A DNA stretch of 64,000 bases, taken from assembly GCA_001414345.1 (NCBI GenBank), contig LLCB01000112.1:1-64000 (forward strand), read 5' to 3'. Below are positions 1 through 11,550 of the stretch, one piece after another (the first letter of the stretch is position 1; every line of letters begins with the position of its first letter). This stretch comes from Hymenoscyphus infarciens. Taxonomy: Eukaryota > Ascomycota > Leotiomycetes > Helotiales > Helotiaceae. The notes below the pieces were generated by a model. That model was given only the letters and a program-made list of their open reading frames with translations. It was not told where the DNA came from and did not search any database. Both the position numbers and the translations under genes were made by a program.

Positions 1-3000
1 ATTAGTTTATTATCTCTATCTATCTATCTATCTATTTATAGTAGATAGTACTAAGCTTAAGCTTAATACTAATTATTTAATAAAATTTAGTCTAAAATAA
101 TAATATAAATTAAAGTCTTTAATTAGACGTAATTAATTTAAAGTAGTAGCTAAAATAGTAAATCTATTAAATAAAGAGTTTAACTAGTCTTTTAACGTCT
201 ATAGTTAAGTAATAAAGTATTAATACTAATTTTTTTCTAAGTTAGTTAATAAATACTAATATAGTATTAAATCTATATTTATTTTTTAAGAATAATTTAA
301 AATCTATATATAAATATTATATAAGATAGTTAGATATAGGTAAGAGGTAAAGAAAGCCTTATTACTTAGTTTATTAAAGATAAGAGTATTTATAGACTTA
401 ATAATTCCTTATATACCTTCTATAGTTTAAAAACATTCTAGCCTAGTAGTAGTATTATACTAATAACTAGTATATCTTTTTTACACTTAAGTAAGTACTA
501 GATACTTAGTTATAGACTTCTTAGATTAGTTTTATATAGAGTTTAGTATTCTTTTAAATATAAAGTCGATTCTTAAAGAGTAGTAAATTATCTAATAAGA
601 GGTAGTATCTATTTAGAAGTTTATAACGTTCTTTCTAAAAGGAATATAAGTTATCTTCTTTTAACTTCTAAATTATATTTAAACTTATTCCTAGAATAAT
701 ATCTAACTAAATTATATTAAGAGAGGTAGACTATTCTTATAAAAAGGTTTAAGTAAGTTTAATATTAATTTAAGAGTCTAAATAATTAAGTACTAAAAGA
801 GTATATAAGTAACTATTTACTTTAGCTTAATTATAGGTTTTTAAGTCTTACTTATATTAGATTAATATATCTACTTTTTAATTACTCTTTTTAGACGTAA
901 ATTAGATCTAGAAGTTAAAGTTTAATAGAAACTCTATTTATTAGACTTACTTAGCTATAAGTAGCTTAGTTATTATAAAGTATTCTAATAATCTATAATT
1001 TAAATATATGTTAATATACTTCTAATATAATATAAGTTTAAAGTACTATTTCTTAAAAGCTTTTATAATAGTAAATAGCTCTTTATTATAGATCTCTTAA
1101 TTTAATTTATAACTAACTAGAATATATAAGTAGAACTTAATAAAGTACTAAAAGCTATTATATTATTATAAGAATATACTTACTATTACTTCTTCTAAGA
1201 AGTCTATTTCTACTTTTATATTATAATTAGAGTTAAAGTAGTATAGTATTTAAATTATAAATAGCCTAGTCCTTAGTACTTTAAAAGCTTCTTTATATTT
1301 AAGTATTTATAAAAACGGCTTTATAAGGTATATTATTATAGTTAAGAGTTTAGTAATTTTAGTATAACCTTTAATAAATTATTTATAGAATCTTATAAAC
1401 CTTAAATAAGACTTTATACTTATTATAGTATTAGGTTAGACCTAGTTTTATAAAGGCTTTACTTTTTCTAAGTTAACTTTAAGTCTTTTTATAGTTAAGA
1501 TAAATCCTAAGTATTTAATTCTAGTAATACTAAATTCGCCTTTCTTAATATCTACTTAAAGTCCTACTTCTTAGAGTCGATTTAGAACCTTCTTAACCTA
1601 TTTCTTATATTCTTTAATAGTATTTAAATAAATTAAAATATTATTTAAGTAGATAATATAAAAGTTATTTAAATAATTAATTAAAATATTATTTATATAA
1701 TATTAATAGATAGTAGAGCTATTATAGAGTCTAAAAAGAAGAACCTTATATTTATATATATTATACTTAGTTTTAAATATAGTTATCTCTTCTAAGTTAA
1801 GGTCTATTTAGATATAATAGAAAGCTTATCTAATATCTAATTTAGTAAAGATTTTAGCTATTCTTATTCTAGAAAGGAGCTTATTAATATAAGAGATTAG
1901 GTAGAGATTATTTTAGATTAGAGTATTTAGCTTCTTATAATTAATATAAAACTATAACTTATTACTATTAGCCTTTTTAATAAAGAATATAGAAGAAGTA
2001 AAAGAGCTATTACTATTAATAATAAACCTCTTATCTAGGTTCTTTATAAGATACTCTTTTATAGCTTTAAGCTTTATAGTTAACTATTAATATAAAGGTA
2101 AAAAAGAGTTAAGAAGTAGCTTATTTAAAGTAATCTTATAATTATATTTATAGTAAGAAAGAAGCTTATTAGAAGCTACTTTTAAGAATATGTCTTTATA
2201 AAATAAGTAATATCTTAAGAGTTAGGCTTATATTAGAGCTCTTATCTTATTATTATCTTAGAGAGAGGCTAATCTCTTATTAATAACCTAATCTAGCTTA
2301 TAGAAGCTTATTATATAAAATTCTAAATTAAGCTATTTTATATTATAATATATTATGTTTATACTTATTTTATAGATAAAGGAGTATAAGGTCTAGCCTT
2401 TTAATACTATACTAGTAGTTTATAAAGGCTTTAAACTAAAGTTAGATATTAAAATTTTAAGAGGTATTATTATAGATAAAAGTAATAACTTAGCTATATT
2501 TATAAGTCTACTCTTTTTACGTCTTTCTTATTACTAGATAGTATATTCTCTTTAGTTTATATCTAACTAGTAATTTAAAAAAGGTTTCTAGTTCTAGCTA
2601 AAAAGAGAAAGTAAAATTTGCTTACTATAGTAGGAAGTTAAGAGGTATTTAGCTTACTAAGTAATCTAGTTCTTTAAGAGATTAAAAAGAACTTTAAAAT
2701 AGTTTAACTACTTATTACTAATAATTAGGTCTTATTATCTAAGGTCTAGGATAATAAAGAAGTAGTTATAGATATAATATTTATCTATATTTAGATATAG
2801 TTATATAAACTAAGTTACTTAGCTTTTAGTACTATTATTATATCTATAAATAAATACTAAATAAGGTAGTTTTTAAATCTTTAAACTTATTACTTTTAAT
2901 AATTATAGAGCTAGAGGTCGATTTAGAAATAAGTACCTATTTACTCCTATATCTACTAAAGCTTATATTTTAATACTATATCCTTATATACTAAGAGTAG

Positions 3001-4500
3001 TATTTATAAGAAACTATTTTCCTCTTATAAGCTTAGAAAGGTTAAGTCTAGCTAGATTATATTTATATAAGCTTAGAAAGGTATTTTTACCTAGACCTCT
3101 TCGTTTTCCTTCTAACTTAGGTTAGAGTTAGAGTACTCTTTAGATAGTTATTCTTCCTTAGGTTAATCGTCCTTCTTTATCTTATTAATACTAGGTAGAT
3201 TAGAATAGTTAGGCTTAATATACCTAAGTTTCCTATAATTATAATACTTTATACTAGTAGAGAGTTAGTCTATAGATAAAGTCTTTAATCTTTTACTAGT
3301 AGAAGAGAGCTTAGGAGTTTAAGAAGTTTTTTAAGAAGTAGAATAAAGTCTATATAAGAGTAGTAAGGTTTTTATTAAGAAACTAGATAAGGTTTAGTTA
3401 GTATTAGGCTTTTAGTATAATAAGCTTATTATTATAGGTTTTTTAACACTTATTATACTAGTTATATATAACTTAGTATTATAGTACTATTCCTTATCTA
3501 TAAATAATAAGTCTTTTATTATCTTATTAAAGTCGGTATTCTAGTATCTCTTACTATTAACTAATTAGGTTTAGAGTTAAGGTATAAGCTTATCTTATAT
3601 ATAATAGAACTTATCTTATTCTAATACTTCTCTAAGTATTACTATACTTAAAAAGCGACTTTTAAATTCTATAAAACTTTCTCTTATATAACTTTTCTAT
3701 TCTATCTAAAGAGACTAAAAAGCGTTCTAAGCATCCTTCTTCTTATAACTAGTTAGATAGTAGGTATTAAGAAGTTTAATTATTTCTTTATAATCTTTAA
3801 ATACTATCTTACTTATATTAGACTTATATTAAGACTCTAAGTAGTTCTAGACAAGTTTTATTATTATTCTCTAAATAAGGGCTTTATAAGTTAAAGGCGT
3901 CTAATAATAGTTAGCGTTTATATAGAGTTAATTATATATTAATATTCTCTATTACTTATATATAGATAAAACGCTATTATCTAAAAGTTTAATTTTCTCT
4001 ATAATCTTACTTTTAATAGGTTAAAGGGCTTTTAAGATACTTTTAGGTTATAAGTATAGAGTAGGTTATTATAAGAAAGGAATATTAGAGATAGAGTCTT
4101 ACTTATAATAATAGTTTAAAGAGATAGAAGAAGGTGTTTATATAAGTTAGATAAGACTTAGACTTTAGTTATTATTTAGTAGTTATTAACTAATTTACTA
4201 TATTAGGTCTAATAATTAAATAATCTAATTATCTTATTCTAAAATTCTTTATTCTTTTTCTTAATCCTTAGTCTTTATAGCTTAGATTATACTCTATATC
4301 TTATCTATATTAGAGAAGTCCTATTAATCTCTCTAGCTTCTAAGCGCTAAGCCTTTACTTTTATTATTCTTAGGCTTCTTACTATTCTTAGAGGTATAGT
4401 ACCGAGTTAGAGACCTTTTAATAAGAGCTTAACTTTATTCTCTAAAAAGGGGCTCTACGCTTAGAAGTAGAGCTTAGAAGAGACCTAGAGTTACTCTAGA
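1..4500 (-). mobile_element. RIP-degraded Gypsy (Ty3) LTR retrotransposon, truncated by window edge
   Basis: Reading the minus strand through its many stop codons gives a clear Gypsy reverse transcriptase between about 2,070 and 1,440. In order it has a KYLIKNLDKRFI-like start, FTSSIFFIKKA, INYKKLNTL, AKIFTKLDIR, and YLNNILIYLNT, which is the YLDDILIYS active-site box with both Asp changed to Asn by G-to-A transition. It continues into IKKGEFSITRIKYLGFI near 1,500. RNase H and integrase should lie between 1,440 and the left edge, and protease and gag between about 2,500 and 4,500, but I could not read these reliably. The right boundary is approximate and no LTR was identified. CA and TG are almost absent, so the copy is inactive. 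Confidence 0.8.
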
Positions 4501-5389
4501 TTCTAATATATTAAATATTAAATTAGAGAGAGAGAGGAGGTAAGATTAGATTTAGAAGCCTTCTAAATAACTATTATAAGTTAACTTATTTACTAAATCT
4601 AAGGTTATTAGAACTCTTAGGAAATACTTAGTATATTCTAATCTCTTAACGTATACTAAAACACGATTTTTACTAGCTATCTATATAGATACTAAACCCT
4701 AGTGTTACTAGCTATCTAGATAGTCTCTAATTACCTAGCTATATAAGAATATCGTTATAATGTTCTAAATCAAGTATAAATTAACTTCTAAATAAAGAGT
4801 AGTAATAAGTTTAAAGGAGATATTATTAAGGCTATTACTAGCGAAGAAGACAGTTATTATTTTTATATAATAGTACGAAATATATATAACTATAGTAGAG
4901 GTATATAGGAGTATATATAGTAGAATAACGTATATAAATACTAGGTACTAATATAGAAGAAAATAATAACTATCTCTCTTCTATACTAAACATAAACGTC
5001 TATATATAAGAGTTTAAAAGCTTCTAAGTTCTAATAATAATAATAACTAAGCCTTATCTAATATAGCTAATACTAAATAATAAGAGCTAAAAAGCTAAAT
5101 ATATAACCTCTAATCCTTTAGAAAGCTAAATATATAATATCTAAACCTTAATCCCTTCTATATATAAATATTAGATATTAATACCTTTAGTACTTCGCTT
5201 ATATAAGTATTAGTTATTTATAATCTCGGCTCTAGAGGTATTAGAGGTATTAGCACTACTTAGGAGTATTAGTAGTTTTATAAATACTAATAATTTAGAA
5301 TAGTACTATTATATAATAATCTAGCTATTATATAATAATCTAGGATAGCGTGCTATTATATTAACTAAGTTATTACTATTACCTTTAAC
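4501..5389. other. AT-rich RIP-degraded sequence, no gene seen
   Basis: The same CA/TG-depleted composition continues. The segment around 4,860-5,000 resembles, in short runs only, sequence near 42,390-42,480 in the right-hand island (a shared GTAGAATAA...TATAAATACTAG pattern), so it is probably another decayed transposon. No reading frame or element boundary can be supported. Confidence 0.5.
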
Positions 5390-5904
5390 GTTACCTCTTA
5401 ACTAAACAACTTCTAACTCTACTTTAAATTCGCTTTTAACTTTATTTTAAACTTTTTAAACTTTTTAAACTTTTAAACTTTAAACTTTAAACTTTCTCTA
5501 ACTACTAGACAGATTAGACTATACTCTTTTAGTAAACGTAAATGCTTACTTTTAATATTAGAGGATTAGAAACGAAGTCTTTTTATAAGTATTTATAAAT
5601 TAGTTTAGTTATAATTCAGATCTAAAGTTAATATCTCGTCTTACTTATAATAAAATATAATTAATCTTTAAACTAGGTTAGCTATAATTTAGACTCTAAT
5701 CTACCTTCTTACTTATAATAAAATTAATAAATATAACAAATACTTTAACCTTAATAATAATGTTATAGTATTCTAATTTAACCTTAAATAATAAGAGAGA
5801 TAGACTTAAAAACGAGTCTTTTTTAAGAGAGAGAGATATAATAGTATACCGTCATCCTAGATAGCTAGGAGTACCTACTATATATAGGGTTTTAGTAGTT
5901 ATTA
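5390..5904 (+). mobile_element. Heavily RIPed 3' internal segment and polypurine tract of an LTR element
   Basis: This segment aligns by eye with 8,190-8,594. Both contain the AACTTT-rich run, the motif CTCTTTTAG followed by AAACG or GGACG, the phrase GGATTAGAAACGAAGTCT, and a closing AACGAGTCTTTTTTAAG or GACGAGTCTTTTTTAAG. Differences are almost all C/T and G/A transitions. The closing purine tract (AGAGAGAGAGAT here, GGGAGGGGGAT in the other copy) looks like the polypurine primer just before a 3' LTR, which puts the element on the plus strand. About 50 bp of extra sequence (5,853-5,904) separates it from the LTR-like copy that follows. Confidence 0.7.
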
Positions 5905-6268
5905 TAATAGCCTGTTATCTAGGCTATCCTAGATAGCCGATATTACGTGGCATATGCCGTATATATTAGCTTTCGGTAGTTATTGTTTTATATTGTCTAA
6001 TTTAGGAAGGTTACGTACGTCCGTACGTCCGTCTAGACTTTTAGACGTACTTCGTAGGGTTCGAGCTTTTGTATTAGCCGACGTATATCGTTGTTCGGTT
6101 TCGTACCCCTTTTGTATCGTCTAAAACCTCTTATATATAGTAGCCTACTCCTAGAGTTAGAAAAGGCTAGTTTAGCCTTTTCTTCTGTATTAGAGCCTAG
6201 TATTTATATACGTCATTCTGCTAAACGTACTCCTATATACCTCTTCTATAGTTATATATATTTCGTGC
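5905..6268 (+). repeat. LTR copy 1 of a small LTR family
   Basis: This 364-bp stretch is repeated at 8,595-8,958 in the same orientation, with the same length and shared landmarks: CCTGTTATCTAGG or CCTGTCATCTAGG, GATATTACGTGGCATATG, and the internal ACGTACGTCCGTACGTCCG run. Copy 1 carries more T and A at sites that are C and G in copy 2. It contains a 70-codon open frame that also exists in copy 2, but this is probably fortuitous. Similarity stops after TTCGTGC at both sites. The true LTR may extend to about 6,540. Confidence 0.75.
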
Positions 6269-6540
6269 TATTATATAAAAAGGCTAAAACTCTTCTTTGC
6301 TAGAGACGGCATTTATAATATCTCTTTAAGCTTTTTATTGCTTTTGTTTTGCTTTAGGCCTGAATTAGTCTATTACGATATTATCTTTAAATAGCTGGGA
6401 TTCTAGAGATCTCCTAGACGGCTAGTGATATTAGGGTTTAGTATTGGTTTTAGATAACTAGTAAAAATCGTGTCTTATACGTTATAGGATTTAAATATAC
6501 TAAGTGTTTAGAATTCTAATAACCCTCTCTATATAGAGAC
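6269..6540. other. Sequence between LTR copy 1 and the internal region
   Basis: No open frame is convincing here. It may be the distal part of the LTR plus the primer-binding region. It ends at a short palindromic CTCTCTATATAGAG, after which base composition becomes more balanced. Confidence 0.35.
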
Positions 6541-8594
6541 TACTACACATAGGTTCGGTGAATAAGTCGACATACTATAGTCATCGCGAAGGCTTCCGAA
6601 TCTACTCTTACCCCCCCCCTTTCCAACATCATGTCGAAGTTCCAAGAAGACCTTAGGTCTCTCTCCGAATCAGTTCCGCCACGAGGCGTTAAACGACCTT
6701 CCAGGGCCACCCCCCTTTTCGAAAGACCCTCTAAACCCTCTCTGAACCGAAACTATACGCCGAAAAACATAAAAGGTCCTAGAACTAAGACTTTTTAAAT
6801 ACAAACAATAATCAGACAAGATAGAGGCATAAAAACAAAGGACAAACGATCGGTTAGACGAGATAGACAAAATAATAAGCGAACTTCGAAGTCTAAAATA
6901 CCCCCTCTCCGAACCCTTACCAATCCGACCCTTACTCGACCCTCCTTTGCTTTTCAAGCCCGAATTTAGACCTCTTTCGATTAAGGGACACCGCTGCCCC
7001 TGATGCCTTCCTACCACTTCCCAACCCTCGAATCGGATGCGAATCGGTCGAAATACGCTTTCCATTAGGACGAAACTCAGAAGCGAGCTCTTAGCTGAGT
7101 TATCGCTGTCTTCAATGATGCTAACTGAACATCATCCGACTCTACTCTGAACTTTTTCCTCGAACCTCTACTAGCGAACATTCAAAAAGACTGCGGTTAC
7201 GAACCGAGTCCCAGCCGCCGGTACAAAGGTTGAAAGAGATGGAAGTTGAAAGAGATGGAAGTGGAATTAAGAAGAAGAATACGCTGAAGAAACTTTTGCC
7301 GATTTCAAAAGGTCACTTTTCGAGTACGGCCATACTCGGAGAGATACCAGAATCGGAACGCTTCTTTCATATGTGGGACAAGATTACACCTCAGCTCCGA
7401 AACCCGTCTGCTGCGCTTAAGAGACGCTGGAATTACAACTTTGCTGAAATGGTGAACGATCTTTTAGCTATGGATAAGGAGACACACTAAAACGCTAAGT
7501 TACTCATAATCAGCACTCCGGTTTAAAAGAATACCCCTCTATCTAGCGCCGAGCTCCCTACAATCCGACAGCAACTCTTTCTTCGAAATCGGAAGATGAT
7601 AATTAAGTCCTTAAGTACCTAAAGGGAACAAGGCAATACAACAACTTCGGTAATAACTCTTTTAACCAGCCGAATCCCTACCTTTTGTTATCCTAAACTT
7701 CAGATAATAATTTCAACTTCGACAACTCAGTAATAACTTCGCCTTTGACTAGCTAAAACCCTACCCCCTTTTTATTGTCCTAAACTTCAGACAGCATTTT
7801 TAACTTCGGAAACAACTTCGCCTTTAACCAGCCGAAACCCTACATGTTGTTATCCTGAACGTCGGATAACAGTTTCAACTTTGACAACTTCGGCATCAAC
7901 TTCTTTAACCAGCCGAAACTCCTCCTTTTGTTGTCCTGAACTTTGGATAGCATTTTCAACTTCGGCAACAACTCATTTGACCAGCCGAAACTACTTGACA
8001 ACTTCGGAAACAACTTCGCCTTTGACCACCCGAAACCCCACCGACTCTGGTACAGAGTCTTCCAGTCTTTACTTTCTTACTTTCTTTCACTTCTGGCCGG
8101 GCCAGAATTTCTTTTTCGAATTCGAATCGGATGCAAATCGGTACGCTCTCGAAGTGAGCTCTTAACTGAGTTATCACTGCCTCTCAACCGAACGACTTCT
8201 GATTCTACTCTGAATTCGCCTTCGACTGAACTTTTGAACTTTTTGAACTTTTGAACTTTGAACTTTTTCCGACCTGCCGGACAGGATCGGACTACACTCT
8301 TTTAGCGGACGCGAATGCTTGCTTTTGATATTGAAGGATTAGAAACGAAGTCTCTTTGCAAGCATCTACGAAGTCGGTTACGATTCGGAACCCATCTCGA
8401 CATCTCGCTTACGACAAATTTCGATAATAAATAAAGCATCTACGAACTGGGTTAGCTACGATTCAGACCCTAACTTTCTCGCTTACGACAAAATCAAATA
8501 CGATAAATGTTATAACACTTACACTATCCCGATTCAGCCCTGAACGACAAGAGAGAGAAGACTCGGGACGAGTCTTTTTTAAGGGAGGGGGATG
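6541..8594 (+). mobile_element. Lightly mutated internal region of a non-autonomous LTR element (gag-like remnants)
   Basis: The region sits between two directly repeated LTR-like copies and ends in a polypurine tract (8,582-8,593). A good ATG at 6,631 opens a frame beginning MSKFQEDLRSLSES that is stopped at about 6,796 and continues in fragments. A second open stretch at 7,239-7,490 reads ...FFHMWDKITPQLRNPS... and ends ...MDKETH, which looks like part of a gag-type protein; I cannot name the family. Nothing like reverse transcriptase or integrase fits in 2 kb, so the element would need proteins from elsewhere. A tandem repeat at 7,640-8,045 is listed separately. Base changes are far fewer than in the neighbouring copy. 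Confidence 0.6.
7640..8045 (+). repeat. Degenerate minisatellite encoding N-F-G-N-N / F-D-Q-P-K units
   Basis: A unit of roughly 70-90 bp recurs about five times. It contains TTCAACTTCGG, CAACAACTC or CAACTTCGCCTTT, and ACCAGCCGAAA followed by TTGTTATCCTGAAC. In the frame open at the right-hand end (7,943-8,060) it encodes repeated FNFGNNSFDQPK-type peptides. Earlier units are interrupted by stops. It lies inside the LTR element's internal region and is probably a repeat within its gag-like protein. Confidence 0.6.
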
Positions 8595-8958
8595 TGATGG
8601 CCTGTCATCTAGGCCATCCTAGATAGCCGATATTACGTGGCATATGCCGTATATATTAGCTTTCGGTAGTTGTTGTTTTGCATTGTCTAATTTAGGAAGG
8701 TTACGTACGTCCGTACGTCCGTCCGGACTTTCGGACGTACTTCGTAGGGTTCGGGCTTTTGTATTAGCCGACGTATGTCGTTGTTCGGTTTCGTACCCCT
8801 TTTGTATCGTCTGAAACCTCTTGTATATAGCAGCCTACTCCTAGAGTCAGAAAAGGCCAGTTTAGCCTTTTCTTCTGTATCAGAGCCTAGTATTTACATA
8901 CGTTATTCTGCCAAACGCACTCTCATATGCCTCTTCTATAGTTGTGTGTATTTCGTGC
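8595..8958 (+). repeat. LTR copy 2 of the small LTR family
   Basis: Direct repeat of 5,905-6,268, following the polypurine tract at once, so it is the 3' LTR of the element at 6,541-8,594. It keeps more C and G (for example GCCGTTATAG against GCTATTATAT in copy 1). It begins TGATGGCCTG just inside TGTGATGG, so the exact first base is uncertain. Confidence 0.75.
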
Positions 8959-8965
8959 CGTTATA

Positions 8966-9215
8966 GTTATTATCTTATATTATCTGTTTTAGAAAGGTTA
9001 TATAGGTTTAAGCTTTTATATTAGCTAATATATAACGTTAGTCGGTTCTAGACCTTTTAGTCTAAACCTCTTATATATAGTAGCCTACTCCTAGAGTAGA
9101 AGAGGGATAGTTTTTCCTTTTCTTCTGTATTAGAGCCTAGTATCTACGTATGTTATTCTACTAAACGCACTCTTATATACCTCTTTTATAGTAGTATATA
9201 TTTCGTACTATTATA
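8966..9215 (+). repeat. Third, partial LTR-like module in tandem
   Basis: Directly after LTR copy 2 the sequence restarts at GTTATTATCTTATATTATCTG and repeats the later two-thirds of the LTR: the CCTCTTATATATAGTAGCCTAC block, TTCTTCTGTATTAGAGCCTAG, and the closing TATATTTCGTAC. It lacks the ACGTACGTCC run. It is more AT-rich than copy 2, so it is probably an older LTR fragment. Confidence 0.6.
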
Positions 9216-9988
9216 TAGATAAGTTATTCTTCTTTTATTAATAGTTATTATATATTATATATACTTTATTAGTAGCTAAGCTACTAATAGTATATATAAG
9301 AACTTAGTAATATTACTTATCTAATTTATTATTCTTTTATTAATAGTTATTAATAGCTAAGGTTTAGTTTAAAAGATATAATAATATACCTACTATATCT
9401 ATTATTATACTACCTTCCGATTATATTAATAAATTTATAAAACTACGATATTAGTATAGTTACGATATCGGCGAACCTACATAGCTTAGCGTGTCTTACC
9501 TCCCTTCTTTAGGTGGCGTCGTAACGCTGTGACCAGCCCCTAAGCTGGGTCGGAGCTCGGTTAAATCGGCATACCCGTGGTGAGTTGAATTACTACTGAC
9601 GGCTATCCCTAGGTGACCTTATAAAACTAATAGCAAAGTTTTCTGAAATGAAGAATACCTAGGGGAGCACTTTTCAACTTCCCTCTCGCACTCTCTCATC
9701 CATCCTTCTTCACTTAATTACTCTACTAATCCCCTATTTAATTCCAGTAAATAAAAAGCGTGTAGACTAAACTCGCCTACCTCCTTCCCTCAAAAGACCT
9801 TCCGACATCCGACAACTCTATTAGCCTCGACTTTACAACAAGACGTTTAACTAACTCCCGTCGTAAGAAAAGCGAATGGGTCTAGCTAGACCTGGCCTGG
9901 CCATTTCTTCCAACCCCACTCACTAGGTAGGTAACAAGTTACAACCCCACTCACTACTTACAACCAACAACCAACGACCAACTACCTA
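9216..9988. other. Transition from AT island to normal DNA, no gene seen
   Basis: AT-rich sequence fades out near 9,480. A short inverted repeat, TCCCTAGGT near 9,607 and ACCTAGGGGA near 9,656, encloses about 45 bp. The rest is simple spacer containing repeated CAACCCCACTCACTA words at about 9,915-9,960. No coding frame is supported. Confidence 0.5.
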
Positions 9989-10204
9989 CACCAGGGGATG
10001 CAGGAATTCGTAACTGGCGAATAGTTTACCAACTCTCCTCTACTCCTTCTATTGTTCATCCAAGACTCGATAAATCGATTCCGTTACCCTAAAAGGCTTA
10101 AATAATTAAGATTTTAATGTATTTATTATTCTAAAGGAGTTAGAACAATTGTAGAAGTGTAAGTACTTCGAGAATACAGTCACGAATTCCTACATCCCCT
10201 GGTG
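9989..10204. mobile_element. 216-bp MITE, copy 1 (3-bp target duplication CTA)
   Basis: The element starts CACCAGGGGATGCAGGAATT and ends with the near-perfect reverse complement (...GAATTCCTACATCCCCTGGTG), giving terminal inverted repeats of about 28 bp. Both ends are flanked by CTA. A second copy of identical length lies at 21,786-22,001. There is no coding capacity. Three-base target duplications of the type CTA/CAG fit the PIF/Harbinger superfamily; that assignment is inference from family knowledge. Confidence 0.9.
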
Positions 10205-11550
10205 CTAGGTACTACAGAGGTACGGTACAGCGGTCAAGTAATATAACCCCCAACCCCCTGTCTCCAACAACTCTAACAACTCCAACTCCAACAACTCCAA
10301 ATCCAACGCTACCAGTACACGCAGAGTTCAATTATCAATTTCCTCTACAAACCCATCTAAAAAAATACCCTTTAAAAGAACTAAAACAATCCCTAGAGAT
10401 CTCTTTTCTAAGATTCTTTTATAAGAGTCTCAGTTCTTATAAGTTTTCAATGGGTTGTTCTTATAATATAAGCAAATATAAGCAGTTGAAGTTTAGAACA
10501 GGGATACATACTCGTAGAGGGGTTACAATACTTTCAACCGCGGTACGGAGCCTCCGTACAACCCAACCCCACTCACATCCCAAATGTGGTGAGAAAAACC
10601 CCCGAAGAATACCAATTCCACAAAGGAACTTGAGTATTTCATCTACTCTACCTGCTCTATTCTAATTTCCCCAACCCCTTGCTTCGATTCTCCATTTTTC
10701 ACGGAGAAACTTACCCCAGCTTCCACCCCCCCCCCCGGCAATCTATATTTTCTCTCCAGCCCAAATGCCCAGCCCCACACCCTACGAAACCGCGCATTTC
10801 ATCTCCTCCCCTCTCTTCTCGGTATCAGAAAATATGCAAAGTAAGCAAGCAAGCAAGCAAGCAAGCAAACCTCAGAGCTCATATTCATAAAAAACACCAA
10901 AGACCTCTCAAAAAATTTGGGACGAAAGAGCAGGAGTGAAGAAGGCCATATTATGTATCATCATCATCCATCATCCGTCATAAAAACAATCCCCTCCGTC
11001 CCCCTGCCCTTTTCGAGAGAAACTAGCTTAGCATAAGAGCACAGCTCGAAAGAACCATAGCTTTCTCTCTTCTTCTCATCTACAAATCTCCATCCGTCAA
11101 CCCCCACCTCACTCCTTTCATCAATCCCCTCCTCACCCTTCCACTTCCGGCGTTCCACCCTTTCATGTATAGCCCCAATTCCACACTCCAGCACCACCCG
11201 CCGCCCATCATCATCCATCAACTTCCCGCTCATCCCATCCTCATAATCATCAACGGAAAGAAAGAAAAACGACGTGTAGGTATTCCAAATGAAATGAACA
11301 AAAGAAAAAGGGGAAAAAAGTAGAAACAAATATTCCACCCCCACGCGCCGTGCTGTTTGCTATAAAATAGAATAAAGGACAACTCGAATGCTTCCCTTCC
11401 CATATGCCTGCGATCTTCTTTTGTGTGTTTCTCGGGGGCCCGAGTCTGGCATGAGTAAGTAGATGGGCTTATCCATCTACAAAAAAAGCAGTACTCATCC
11501 CAATAAAAAAAATCGACTTTTCTCTTCATCTCTCACTCATTATCCCGTCC
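10205..11550. other. Spacer and likely 3' UTR of the MAPKK, no gene seen
   Basis: The stretch contains homopolymer C near 10,728, an AAGC microsatellite at about 10,848-10,868, and short open frames without coding character on both strands. The last few hundred bases before 11,551 probably hold the 3' untranslated region of the minus-strand MAPKK gene. Confidence 0.5.
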
